Shown here in pieces: positions 32,972-40,006 of a DNA stretch of 43,518 bases (positions within the stretch are counted from its first letter, which is position 1; every line of letters starts with the position of its first letter). The stretch spans positions 1 through 43,518 of the forward strand of contig CALXGE010000008.1 of NCBI GenBank assembly GCA_944387775.1. Direction: 5' to 3'. Position numbers and translations under genes: made by a program. Source of the DNA: an uncultured Oscillospiraceae bacterium. Lineage in GTDB: Bacteria > Bacillota > Clostridia > Oscillospirales > Oscillospiraceae. The notes beneath the pieces were generated by a model. That model worked only from the letters and a program-made list of their open reading frames with translations. It made no database searches and was not told the DNA's origin.

Positions 32972-33802
32972 ATGGACAACACCAAAATCGACTGGGCGGA
33001 CATGTCGTGGAACCCGGTCACGGGCTGCCGGAAAGGCTGCGAGTATTGCTATGCGGCCAGGACGGCGAGAAGGTTTGCCGGCTATCTGTCCCAGGGGGTG
33101 GAGGCACGCGGTGACCAAAGAAAGGCAGAAATCGTACAGGAGGTAAAGGTGCCAAACTGCGAGCGGGAAGGGGTTATCGTCCTGGACAAGCCGCTTAAAA
33201 CCATGACGGCGGCGGGGCGCGTGGTCAATGCCCCCTACCCTTTCGGATTTACACCGACGTTCCACCGCTACCGCCTGGGGGAGCCGGCCCGAAAGCAGCG
33301 GCCGAGGAATATCTTTGTCGGATCCATGACGGACCTGTTCGGCGCATGGGTACCCACCCGCTGGATCGTGGAGGTGCTGGATGCCTGCCTGGCCGCGCCG
33401 CAGCACAACTACCTGTTTCTCACCAAGAACCCGCAGCGGTACCTGGAGCTGGACAAAGTAGCCCTCCTCCCCCGCCGGGACAACTTCTGGTACGGGACGA
33501 CGGCCACGGAGGAGGGGCAGACCTACTTCTTCTCCGACCAGCACAAGACCTTTGTGAGCGTGGAGCCTATGACCGGGCCGCTGCATCCCGGAGAGGACGG
33601 GCTGCTGACAGACTGGGTGATCGTAGGCGCGGAAACCGGGCCGAGGAAGGACAAGGTGGTACCGGAGCGGGCCTGGGTGGAGGAACTGCTGGGCGCATGC
33701 CGCGAGGAGGGCGTCCCTGTGTTTATGAAGGGGAACCTGGCCGGCGCGTGGGGCGAGGATCTGGTCCAGGAGCTGCCGGAGGAACTGCGGAGGGGACAAT
33801 GA
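32972..33802 (+). CDS. DUF5131 (phage Gp37/Gp68) radical-SAM-like protein
   Basis: A 276-residue protein from ATG 32972 (MDNTKIDWADMSWNPVTGCR; RBS AGAGGAGAGCACC). The N-terminus reads NPVTGCRKGCEYCYAARTAR, a C-x3-C-x2-C motif like the radical SAM iron-sulfur site, typical for the Gp37/Gp68 family. Later blocks are RNIFVGSMTDLFGAWVPTRW, NYLFLTKNPQRYLELDK, FVSVEPMTGPL and WVIVGAETGPR, all family hallmarks. The family is frequent in phages and near DNA-modification genes; substrate unknown. Overlaps the next gene by ATGA. Confidence 0.92.
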   Translation: MDNTKIDWADMSWNPVTGCRKGCEYCYAARTARRFAGYLSQGVEARGDQRKAEIVQEVKVPNCEREGVIVLDKPLKTMTAAGRVVNAPYPFGFTPTFHRYRLGEPARKQRPRNIFVGSMTDLFGAWVPTRWIVEVLDACLAAPQHNYLFLTKNPQRYLELDKVALLPRRDNFWYGTTATEEGQTYFFSDQHKTFVSVEPMTGPLHPGEDGLLTDWVIVGAETGPRKDKVVPERAWVEELLGACREEGVPVFMKGNLAGAWGEDLVQELPEELRRGQ

Positions 33803-34092
33803 CTATTCTTTTCGTTATTCTCATTCTTTGCATCGCCGTCCTGGGAGGCGTCCTGGTTGTGTTCGACAGCTGGAATGACCGGCTGTGGAAGGAGAACCGG
33901 GCGCTGCGGAAAGAGCTGGAACGGGTGAAACGGGCAGACGGAGAGTGGCAAGGGACGGCGGACGGCTACGCAGACGGAAAACTTGTCTTTGATGAATGGG
34001 CGTGCAGCGAGTGCGGATATGAAATCGAGACGGACGATCCGGACGAGCTGCCCGCATTCTGCCCCTCCTGTGGGGCGAAAATGGACTGTTAG
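33799..34092 (+). CDS. Membrane protein with coiled coil and C-terminal zinc ribbon
   Basis: A 97-residue protein starting MTILFVILILCIAVLGGVLV (one helix), a charged coil (WKENRALRKELERVKRADGE) and a C-terminal zinc ribbon CSECGYEIE...FCPSCGAKM. Such tiny anchored zinc-ribbon proteins are common in clostridial phages (ribbon like those of Lar family members). Starts in ATGA overlap with the DUF5131 stop. Function unknown. Confidence 0.75.
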   Translation: MTILFVILILCIAVLGGVLVVFDSWNDRLWKENRALRKELERVKRADGEWQGTADGYADGKLVFDEWACSECGYEIETDDPDELPAFCPSCGAKMDC

Positions 34093-34105
34093 GCGGAGTG
34101 AGGCT

Positions 34106-34351
34106 ATGGACAAATGGACAATCCTTCTTATTGCGTGGATGGTTGCAGGGGTTGTGAGCGCGTGTGTCGTTGGGTTGATAGCGAAAAAGCCCAAAAAACC
34201 GCCGTGCGAAACCTGTAAGTGGCTGAACTTCAAATTTTGCAAAGGATCCAGGACCTATCGCTATCGCTGCGGAGTACAGGGCGGATTTGACAAGCCGCCG
34301 CTGTACTGCAAGGACTACGAGAGGAGGGATGAAGGTGGCGGTGCGGATTGA
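34106..34351 (+). CDS. Small membrane protein with Cys-rich tail, 81 residues
   Basis: Begins MDKWTILLIAWMVAGVVSAC, one membrane helix, then KKPKKPPCETCKWLNFKFC and YRCGVQGG..YCKDYE, a five-cysteine tail. ATG follows CGGAGTGAGGCT. It overlaps the DUF1064 start by 23 bases. Function unknown. Confidence 0.7.
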   Translation: MDKWTILLIAWMVAGVVSACVVGLIAKKPKKPPCETCKWLNFKFCKGSRTYRYRCGVQGGFDKPPLYCKDYERRDEGGGAD

Positions 34352-34835
34352 GGATCTGCCGCCCTGGGCGCAGGCCCAGGCGCAGCGGAAGATGGCGGAG
34401 CAGCGGCGGCCAAAGGCGCCCTCCTCCCCCGCCCCGCCGCCAGCCTGGGCGGGCGGCGGCGAGAAGTACCACAATGTGCGGACGCGGCGGACACTGGAGG
34501 GCGGAGGCACGGTGGACTTTGACAGCAAGAAGGAGGCCCGGCGCTACGACGAGCTGGTGGCCATGCTCCAGGCCGGGCAGATCCGGGAGCTGAAACTGCA
34601 GCCCCAGTTTACCATCCAGGAGGCCTTCACCACGCCGGAGGGCCGGAGAGTGCGGGCGATCCGGTACCAGGCGGACTTCTCCTATGAGCGGCCAACGGCC
34701 CCGGACGTCACCGGGGAGGTCCACTGGTTGAAGGTGGTGGAGGACGTCAAGAGCCGGGCCACCAAGACCCGCGTGTATGAGATCAAGAAGAAACTGCTGC
34801 AGGAGAAATTCGGCATTGAGATCCGGGAGGTGTAG
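34329..34835 (+). CDS. DUF1064-family nuclease-like phage protein
   Basis: A 168-residue protein from ATG 34329 (after GAGGAGGGATGAAGGTGG). After an Ala/Pro-rich region it has the DUF1064 core: VDFDSKKEARRYDELVAMLQ, LKLQPQFTIQEAFTTPEGRR, AIRYQADFSYE and KVVEDVKSRATKTRVYEIKK. E in KKEARRY, D in ADFSYE and E-D-K in VVEDVK fit a PD-(D/E)XK-like nuclease, and members are found where phages keep a Holliday-junction resolvase. Likely recombination or DNA processing. Confidence 0.87.
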   Translation: MKVAVRIEDLPPWAQAQAQRKMAEQRRPKAPSSPAPPPAWAGGGEKYHNVRTRRTLEGGGTVDFDSKKEARRYDELVAMLQAGQIRELKLQPQFTIQEAFTTPEGRRVRAIRYQADFSYERPTAPDVTGEVHWLKVVEDVKSRATKTRVYEIKKKLLQEKFGIEIREV

Positions 34836-34837
34836 AC

Positions 34838-35125
34838 GTGGCCAACTTCACCATCCTATCGGACAAGCCGTTTGAGGACTACATATCTTTTGTGACGGAG
34901 ACGCTGCAGATCCTCTCTGCCAAAAAGGTGCGGGGCCTGGCCATTGTGGCGCTGCTGGAGGAGCCGGACGAGGACGGGGCCGATGTGCTGACCGGCTACT
35001 ACAACATGCCCCTGCAGGACAAACAGACGGCAGCGTCCCACATCCAGGCAGACGTGACGGACGGGATCGTCCGGGCCAACATGCGCCGGTACCTGGAGGA
35101 GCTGGAACAGGAGGACGGGCCATGA
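34838..35125 (+). CDS. Hypothetical phage protein, 95 residues
   Basis: Starts with GTG at 34838 (MANFTILSDKPFEDYISFVT), 2 bases after DUF1064, with GGGAGGTGTAGAC as RBS. Soluble alpha/beta with VRGLAIVALLEEPDEDGADV, LTGYYNMPLQDKQTAASHIQ and IVRANMRRYLEELEQEDG. Not recognised. Stop overlaps the next start (ATGA). Confidence 0.7.
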   Translation: MANFTILSDKPFEDYISFVTETLQILSAKKVRGLAIVALLEEPDEDGADVLTGYYNMPLQDKQTAASHIQADVTDGIVRANMRRYLEELEQEDGP

Positions 35126-35376
35126 AGGACCGGGAGGACCTGCTGGAAATTGAAATCGCGCTGCTGCAGGCGGCGGGCCGGCGGTACGGTCTGCTGCTGG
35201 AGCGGGCGAGCCGGGAGAGGCGGGAGCGGATCCGGAAGGAGGCGAGACGAGCCGTTGAACAAGCGAGGGTTAAACATGGAGCTGGATGCCCTGGCCGCGG
35301 AGGCCAGGGCCAGGGGGATCTCCTACGGGCAGCTGGCGGCCAGCACCACGGCCCAGGAGCAGAAGGAGATCGTTGA
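35122..35376 (+). CDS. Short coiled-coil protein, C-terminus overlaps next gene
   Basis: Starts MKDREDLLEIEIALLQAAGR; the first ~50 residues are a credible charged helix (ERASRERRERIRKEARRAVE). The last ~33 residues (KHGAGCPGRGGQGQGDLLRA onward) are Gly-rich and lie over the next gene in another frame, so they look like read-through sequence. The original stop may have been lost. Start overlaps the upstream stop. Confidence 0.5.
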   Translation: MKDREDLLEIEIALLQAAGRRYGLLLERASRERRERIRKEARRAVEQARVKHGAGCPGRGGQGQGDLLRAAGGQHHGPGAEGDR

Positions 35377-35485
35377 GGCCTGGGCCGCCAAAAGGGAGGC
35401 CAGGATCAAGGCCGAGCGGGCGGCAAGAGCCGAAAAGGCGGCGGCGGAGGCTGCCAGGCCGCGGAAGAAGAAAAAGAAGAAGTGA
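35276..35485 (+). CDS. Small Ala/Lys-rich helical protein, 69 residues
   Basis: Starts MELDALAAEARARGISYGQL, followed by a long basic helix (AWAAKREARIKAERAARAEK) and a poly-Lys end. The N-terminal EARARGISYGQLAAST resembles the small HTH-like peptides common in Firmicutes phages. ATG follows GCGAGGGTTAAAC. It overlaps the previous gene by 101 bases. Possibly nucleic-acid binding. Confidence 0.65.
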   Translation: MELDALAAEARARGISYGQLAASTTAQEQKEIVEAWAAKREARIKAERAARAEKAAAEAARPRKKKKKK

Positions 35486-35499
35486 AAGGAGTTTTCCAC

Positions 35500-35685
35500 A
35501 TGTCGAGCGCAAGAAACCACAGGAAACGGTCCCACCGGAGCGAGCCGGCGCACCGTTTCTGCGTCCAGCAGATGCAGAAGTTCGCCCCCATCAAGGGAGG
35601 GGGCGCCCCCCTCTCCCTCTTTGCCAAAATGGGGAAACACCGCATGGGGCGAAGGGCGCCCAAAAAAGTCGCCGCGGAGCAGTGA
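35500..35685 (+). CDS. Small basic protein, 61 residues
   Basis: Starts MSSARNHRKRSHRSEPAHRF; strongly Arg/Lys/His-rich throughout (FAKMGKHRMGRRAPKKVAAE). ATG 35500 follows AAAGGAGTTTTCCAC; GTG at 35482 is less likely. Likely nucleic-acid binding; not recognised. Confidence 0.62.
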   Translation: MSSARNHRKRSHRSEPAHRFCVQQMQKFAPIKGGGAPLSLFAKMGKHRMGRRAPKKVAAEQ

Positions 35686-35715
35686 GCCGAACCGCCAGGG
35701 AAAGGGGGTGCGTGC

Positions 35716-35988
35716 ATGTTTCGGTTCAAAAAGTCCGTCCCGGTGAGTTATGACCGCCAGGGGTACATCTATTTTACATCGCGTCTCTACGAGGAGCTGC
35801 CGCCGCGGGCGCAGCAGGTGATCGTCAACCTGTGCCTGGAGTGCGGGGGTGAATACTACCAGGCCCTGTTCGAGTTCGTCACGACGGACGCGGGGGCCAC
35901 GAGCGTCTGCATGCAGCACCACCTTTCCCGCTCCACCCTGGAACGGGCGGTGCGGCGGTACTACGAACACTTCCCGCGGGAGATCTGA
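35716..35988 (+). CDS. HTH-like late-gene regulator candidate, 90 residues
   Basis: Starts MFRFKKSVPVSYDRQGYIYF, then YEELPPRAQQVIVNLCLECG, a region like sigma-region-4/ArpU-type proteins, and a C-terminal HTH-like piece (LSRSTLERAVRRYYEHFPRE). It is the last gene before the structured spacer and rep/late genes, the place where many phages keep a late transcription activator. This role is inferred from position and shape only. ATG follows AAAGGGGGTGCGTGC. Confidence 0.65.
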   Translation: MFRFKKSVPVSYDRQGYIYFTSRLYEELPPRAQQVIVNLCLECGGEYYQALFEFVTTDAGATSVCMQHHLSRSTLERAVRRYYEHFPREI

Positions 35989-36016
35989 TATGCGGGCTGC
36001 GTCGGGGCATACCCGG

Positions 36017-36169
36017 CGGCCCGCCTTCCTCCTTTCTGAAATATATGGTCACACCCCGGTAAGGGCCACGCCTGCGCTGTCTGGTACACGGCGCAGGTGA
36101 GCCGGTGCAATTCCGGTGAGCCGGGGATTTACATGCCGCCCTGCAGGTGCATGAGCCGGGGGCGGGCCG
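36017..36169 (+). ncRNA. Candidate structured RNA upstream of rep
   Basis: In the 292-base spacer 35989-36280. An outer 9-bp helix CGGCCCGCC (36017-36025) with GGCGGGCCG (36161-36169) encloses a second helix CCCCGG (36054-36059) with CCGGGG (36121-36126). Inside this are two hairpins: CCTGCGC (36071-36077) with GCGCAGG (36091-36097), and GCCGG (36101-36105) with CCGGT (36113-36117) closing the T-loop-like heptamer TGCAATT. A further hairpin CATGC/GCATG (36132-36136, 36149-36153) lies outside the second helix. All pairs are perfect except one G-T. It matches no family I know. It could be a regulatory RNA or a folded replication origin. Confidence 0.5.
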
Positions 36170-36195
36170 AGAGGCGAGAACGCTATACCTATTAT

Positions 36196-36215
36196 AATTC
36201 GCGCGCGCGCGAATT
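36196..36215. repeat. 20-bp perfect palindrome AATTC(GC)5GAATT
   Basis: Perfect palindrome with an alternating GC core, 65 bases before the rep start, overlapping TATAAT (36193-36198). It could extrude as a cruciform or be the binding or nick site for the Rep protein. Confidence 0.75.
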
Positions 36216-36280
36216 TTCGGGCTTGGTAAAGGCCTAAGTTTCCTGCAATAACGCGGAATAAGAAAGAGAGGAGGGACAGC

Positions 36281-37078
36281 ATGAACGGGTACTGGGTGGT
36301 GCGGACCTATGAGGCGGGCGCCGTGGGAGAAAAAACAAAGTTTTGGGTACCCGGCGAGCGCCCCTCGAAATCCGGGCGGCGGGAAAAGCAGGAAATCAAA
36401 AAGCAGGAGCAGAACGAGCAGAGCGCGGAGAAAAGCATGGCCCGGCTGCTGAACGCCAACTTCTGCCAGGGGGACCTCCTCCTGGGGCTGGACTACTCCG
36501 AGGAGGGGCTGGAGCGGATCCTGTCCTGGGCCAGGGAGCAGGGGATGAACGTGGACGGCAGCGAGGAGGAGCGCATGGACGCCGTGCGGGCGGCGGCGGA
36601 ACATGAGCTGCGCCTGGTGCTGCGCCGGGTGAAACGGGAAATGGCAAAGGCGGGGCTGGTCCTGCGCTATGTGGCCGTCACCTCCGACATGGACGGGGAC
36701 ACCGGGGAGACGGTGCGGGTGCACCATCACCTGGTGGTGCCGGCGGAGGCCAGGGAGGCCTTTGTGGAGAAGTGGGCCGGCATGGGCGGGGTTGACTGGT
36801 CCCCTCTGTCGGCCCAGGAGGACTACACCCCCATAGCGGCCTATCTGATCCGGCAGGTGCGGCGGGTGCCGGACGCGAAAAAGTATGTGAGCAGCCGGAA
36901 CCTGGTGCGCCCCCAGCCCAGGGACCGGGTGGCGCTGACGGACGCGGAGCTGCGAGTGCCCCGCGGGGCGAAACTGCTGCACAGAAACGAGTACAAGCCG
37001 GGCAGGCCCCAGTACATCCGCTATGTTCTGCCGGAGGAAAAGCAGCACCGCCCGCCGCCGGGCGGAAAAACTGCATAA
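36281..37078 (+). CDS. HUH-type rolling-circle replication initiator (REP_ORF2/G2P-like)
   Basis: A 265-residue protein: a short MNGYWVVRTYEAGAVGEKTK N-terminus, a charged linker, then motif 1 (NFCQGDLLLGLDYS, about residues 60-73), motif 2 with the metal-binding histidines VRVHHHLVVP (about 147-156), and motif 3 region YLIRQVRRVPDAKKYVSSRN with candidate catalytic tyrosines, ending in L-V-R-P. Proteins of this layout nick DNA and start rolling-circle replication in plasmids, ssDNA phages and some tailed prophages. ATG follows GAGAGGAGGGACAGC. The structured spacer upstream may contain its origin. A terminator follows. Confidence 0.75.
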   Translation: MNGYWVVRTYEAGAVGEKTKFWVPGERPSKSGRREKQEIKKQEQNEQSAEKSMARLLNANFCQGDLLLGLDYSEEGLERILSWAREQGMNVDGSEEERMDAVRAAAEHELRLVLRRVKREMAKAGLVLRYVAVTSDMDGDTGETVRVHHHLVVPAEAREAFVEKWAGMGGVDWSPLSAQEDYTPIAAYLIRQVRRVPDAKKYVSSRNLVRPQPRDRVALTDAELRVPRGAKLLHRNEYKPGRPQYIRYVLPEEKQHRPPPGGKTA

Positions 37079-37130
37079 TCCCCACTTCCCCCCCTGCCGG
37101 CCTGGCCAGGGGGCGGACGTCGGGCTGCGG

Positions 37131-37154
37131 GCGGGCCGGGAGGCCCGCTTTTTT
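37131..37154 (+). terminator. Terminator after rep
   Basis: GCGGGCC (37131-37137), loop GGGA, GGCCCGC (37142-37148), then T6. It separates early and late modules. The 173-base spacer shows no good late promoter; TTGACG at about 37182 has no properly spaced -10. Confidence 0.88.
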
Positions 37155-37251
37155 GCTGCCTGTGGAAAAGTTGACGGTTCGTGACGCGCCTTTTGCGGTA
37201 CGGTAGGGGCAGAAAACGGGGAAAAGCGGCCAGGAAAGGAGGGGCTGCGGC

Positions 37252-37818
37252 ATGGGACGGCCGAAAAAGTACACGGAGCGGACGCTGCGGAAGGCGGTGG
37301 AGGCCTACTTCGACAGCATCACCCGCGAGGTGGGAATGACGGAGAAGGTGGACACCGGCAGGAAGGACAGCAGCGGCCACAAAATCTTCGAGAATGTGCC
37401 TGTTATCAACAAGCGCGGGGAACAGGTGAAGTACACCGAGTACCTGGTCCCCCCTACCGTGGGCGGGCTGTGCGAGTACCTGGAAATCCACCGCAGCACC
37501 TGGGCGGAATACTGCGACGAAAGCCTCCACCCGGAGTTTTCCGACACGACTACGCGCACGCGGGGGCGCATGCGCGAGTACCTGGAACAGCAGCTGCTGA
37601 TCCGCAAGGACGTGAAGGGCATTACCCGCGTAAGTCGGGACTACATCTACGAAACCACCCTGGCCGAGGCGGCCACCGGCGCCGTTGTGGGGACCAAGCT
37701 GCAGGTGGAGGCCGGAGGCCTTACGGCCAGCAAGCCGGCCACCGGCAGCGGCACCTTCGAGGTGGTGGCCCTGGACGGCACGGCAGCCGGTGACGCGGTG
37801 CGCGGGCGCTGGGTGTAA
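37252..37818 (+). CDS. Terminase small subunit fused to the tail of another phage protein
   Basis: Residues 1-124 fit a DNA-packaging terminase small subunit of clostridial phages: MGRPKKYTERTLRKAVEAYF, EYLVPPTVGGLCEYLEIHRS, TWAEYCDESLHPEFSDTTTR, RMREYLEQQLLIRKDVKGI. Instead of the usual ending (a phrase like FNLQNNYG-W), the frame runs on with TRVSRDYIYETTLAEAATGA, VVGTKLQVEAGGLTASKPAT and FEVVALDGTAAGDAVRGRWV, which looks like the C-terminus of a head decoration protein. The junction is near 37624. The capsid gene follows after 27 bases. This is best explained by a deletion that removed the large terminase, portal and protease genes. ATG follows AAAGGAGGGGCTGCGGC. Confidence 0.8.
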   Translation: MGRPKKYTERTLRKAVEAYFDSITREVGMTEKVDTGRKDSSGHKIFENVPVINKRGEQVKYTEYLVPPTVGGLCEYLEIHRSTWAEYCDESLHPEFSDTTTRTRGRMREYLEQQLLIRKDVKGITRVSRDYIYETTLAEAATGAVVGTKLQVEAGGLTASKPATGSGTFEVVALDGTAAGDAVRGRWV

Positions 37819-37845
37819 TTCCAGAAGAAAGGAGAGACAGCACCG

Positions 37846-38850
37846 ATGAAGATTACTTTTTCCGAGGGCAGCGGTCTGAACGACAGCGTATATGGCAAGT
37901 GCCAGGCCCCGATCCGCATGTTCCTGGAGCAGCGCGGGGAGCAGTTCGAGCAGCAGAGTGTCCTCAAAAACCTGTTCCTCATGGGAACCAGTGAAAACTA
38001 CGGCGACCTCCTCACCACCATGACCGCCATGAGCGGCTTTGAACCTGTGGGCGAGAACGGCGCCTACCCCGCCGACGGCATGCAGGAGGGGTACAGCAAG
38101 CTGATTGTCTATGATACCTGGAAGGACAGTTTCGCCATCTCCGCGGAGATGATCGAGGACGCGAAACTGATGGACCTGCGCAAGCAGCCGGCGGCCTTCA
38201 TGACCTCCTACAACCGGACGCGGGAGATGTTCGGCGCGGCCCTGTTCGGCAACGCCATGAAGGCCCAGACCTCCATGCAGTACAAGGGCAAGCAGTTTGA
38301 CCTCACCACGGCGGACGGCGTGGCCCTGTTCCACACCGCCCACCCGCCCAAGGTGAGCGGCGAGGACCAGTGCAACCTGTTCAAGGACGCCTTCTCCGTG
38401 GACGCCCTGGGCCAGATGGAGACGGCGATGCACCTTTTCCGGGGCGACAACGACGAGATCCTGGACGTGGCCCCGGACACCATCCTGATCCCGGAGGTGG
38501 CGAGCCTGAAAAAGGCGGTGTTCGCAGCCATCGGCGCGGACAAGGAGCCGACCACGGCCAACAACGCCTTCAACTACCAGTACGGCCGCTGGACCGTGAT
38601 CGTCTGGTCCTATCTCAACCAGTTCATTACGGCCGGCACCATGCCCTGGGTGCTGCTGGACAGCAAGTACAACCAGACCTACGGCGGGGCCGTGTGGAAC
38701 GACCGGATCCAGCTGGCGGTGCGCAGCACCATCGACGAGAACACCGACGCCAACGTGTGGCGCGGCCGCAGCCGGTTCAACGCGGCCTTCAACGACTGGC
38801 GCTTTGCGGCGGTGGGCGGCGTGTCTACCGGCGAGGACCTGCCGGACTAA
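37846..38850 (+). CDS. Phage major capsid protein (Mu gpT-like/HK97-fold)
   Basis: A 334-residue protein starting MKITFSEGSGLNDSVYGKCQ. Blocks typical of a head protein: SGFEPVGENGAYPADGMQEG, YDTWKDSFAISAEMIEDAKL, FNAAFNDWRFAAVGG near the C-terminus, and the central PDTILIPEVASLKKAVFAAI. It resembles Mu-like gpT head proteins more than the classic HK97 family. ATG follows AAAGGAGAGACAGCACCG. It is preceded by the TerS fusion and followed by a strong hairpin and the glycosyltransferase; no head-tail connector or tail gene follows, as would be normal. Confidence 0.87.
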   Translation: MKITFSEGSGLNDSVYGKCQAPIRMFLEQRGEQFEQQSVLKNLFLMGTSENYGDLLTTMTAMSGFEPVGENGAYPADGMQEGYSKLIVYDTWKDSFAISAEMIEDAKLMDLRKQPAAFMTSYNRTREMFGAALFGNAMKAQTSMQYKGKQFDLTTADGVALFHTAHPPKVSGEDQCNLFKDAFSVDALGQMETAMHLFRGDNDEILDVAPDTILIPEVASLKKAVFAAIGADKEPTTANNAFNYQYGRWTVIVWSYLNQFITAGTMPWVLLDSKYNQTYGGAVWNDRIQLAVRSTIDENTDANVWRGRSRFNAAFNDWRFAAVGGVSTGEDLPD

Positions 38851-38871
38851 CAGAGCGGAACAACTGACCCA

Positions 38872-38905
38872 GAACGGGCGGGGGCATCCTTGCCCCCGCC
38901 CGTTC
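38872..38905 (+). other. Very stable hairpin between capsid and glycosyltransferase genes
   Basis: A 15-bp perfect GC-rich stem (38872-38886 with 38891-38905) with a 4-base loop and no T run. It sits 21 bases after the capsid stop and 18 before the next start, so it may adjust expression, protect the mRNA 3' end, or be a remnant at a deletion point. Confidence 0.7.
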
Positions 38906-38923
38906 CCATGTGGAGGACAGAGT

Positions 38924-40006
38924 ATGAAAGTTTGCGTGTACGCTATCGCAAAAAATGAGGAAAAATTCGTGGACCGCTGGGTGTCCTCCATGATGGAGGC
39001 AGACCACATCTGCGTCCTGGACACGGGCAGCGAGGACGGGACGGTGGAGAAGTTGGCCGACTGGGGAGTGACGGTGAAACAGGAGTGCATCGCCCCCTGG
39101 CGGTTCGACGCGGCCCGCAACCGCTCCCTGGCCCTGGTCCCGGCGGACGCGGACATCTGCGTGTGTACGGACCTGGACGAGTATTTCCGCCCAGGGTGGC
39201 GGAAGGCGCTGGAGCGGGCCTGGACGGCGGGCACGGAGCAGCTGCGCTACACCTACATCTGGAACTTCGACGAGGCTGGGCGGCCGGGCACCTCCTTCCT
39301 CTACGAGAAGATCCACGCGCCGGGGGTGTTTGAGTGGGAGCACCCGGTCCACGAGGTGCTGCGGCGGACGGACGGGAAGAAGGCCTGGAAGGTGTCCTCC
39401 TGCCCGGAGATCGTGCTGGAGCACCACCCGGACCTCACCAAGAGCCGGGCGGGGTACCTGCCCCTGCTGGAGCTGTCGGTGCGGGAGGCGCCGGAGGACG
39501 ACCGAAACGCCCACTACCTGGGCCGGGAGTACATGTTCTGGGGACGCTGGGACGAGGCCATAGCGCAGCTCAAGGCCCACCTCCAGATGCCGACGGCCAC
39601 CTGGGAGCCGGAGCGGTGCGCCTCCATGCGCTTTCTCTCCCGCTGCTATCTCAGCAAGGGGGACAGGCGGGAGGCCATGCGCTGGGCGCTGCGGGCCATC
39701 GCGGAGTGTCCGGAGACGCGGGAGCCGTGGGTGCAGGCGGAAGAGGTGGCCTACGCCATGGAGGACTGGGAGGGCGTGCGCTATTTCGGATGGTGCGCGG
39801 TGCGGATCGAGAGCAAGTCCGGCACCTACATCAACGAGGACAAGGCCTGGGGCGCCTATCCGTGGGACGCCATGGCCTATGCCTACTTCAAACTGGGCGA
39901 GACAAAACAGGCGGAACAGGCGACGCTGCGGGCGCTGGCGGAGGATCCGAACAACGAGCGGCTGCTGCGGAACCTGGCCTTTTACCGGGGAGGTGGCGGG
40001 ACATGA
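38924..40006 (+). CDS. Family 2 glycosyltransferase with TPR-like C-terminal repeats
   Basis: A 360-residue protein: N-terminal GT-A domain MKVCVYAIAKNEEKFVDRWV, DHICVLDTGSEDGTVEKLAD, ARNRSLALVPADADICVCTD with the DXD-like DLDEYF (about 82-87), and YEKIHAPGVFEWEHPVHEVL; then tetratricopeptide-like helices (about 210-355: AHYLGREYMFWGRWDEAIAQ, KLGETKQAEQATLRALAEDP, NNERLLRNLAFYR). GT2-TPR proteins glycosylate sugars or peptides. ATG follows GTGGAGGACAGAGT. Stop overlaps the next gene by ATGA. It lies just before the GPT-rich collagen-like gene, suggesting that tail protein as its acceptor. Confidence 0.9.
   Translation: MKVCVYAIAKNEEKFVDRWVSSMMEADHICVLDTGSEDGTVEKLADWGVTVKQECIAPWRFDAARNRSLALVPADADICVCTDLDEYFRPGWRKALERAWTAGTEQLRYTYIWNFDEAGRPGTSFLYEKIHAPGVFEWEHPVHEVLRRTDGKKAWKVSSCPEIVLEHHPDLTKSRAGYLPLLELSVREAPEDDRNAHYLGREYMFWGRWDEAIAQLKAHLQMPTATWEPERCASMRFLSRCYLSKGDRREAMRWALRAIAECPETREPWVQAEEVAYAMEDWEGVRYFGWCAVRIESKSGTYINEDKAWGAYPWDAMAYAYFKLGETKQAEQATLRALAEDPNNERLLRNLAFYRGGGGT

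Noticed and set aside
36054..36126. A tRNA gene, because of a T-arm-like hairpin and a closing helix
   Set aside because: The D-arm is missing, the acceptor-like helix has six pairs and the anticodon-like arm loop is 13 bases; kept only as a structured RNA candidate.
36100..36130. GGTGCAATTCCGG resembling part of a cobalamin riboswitch
   Set aside because: The B12 box and the rest of the conserved core are absent and the downstream gene is a Rep protein.
37021..39234. 737-codon minus-strand frame across terS, capsid and glycosyltransferase genes
   Set aside because: No RBS, low-complexity His/Gly-rich product, and it covers recognised plus-strand genes.
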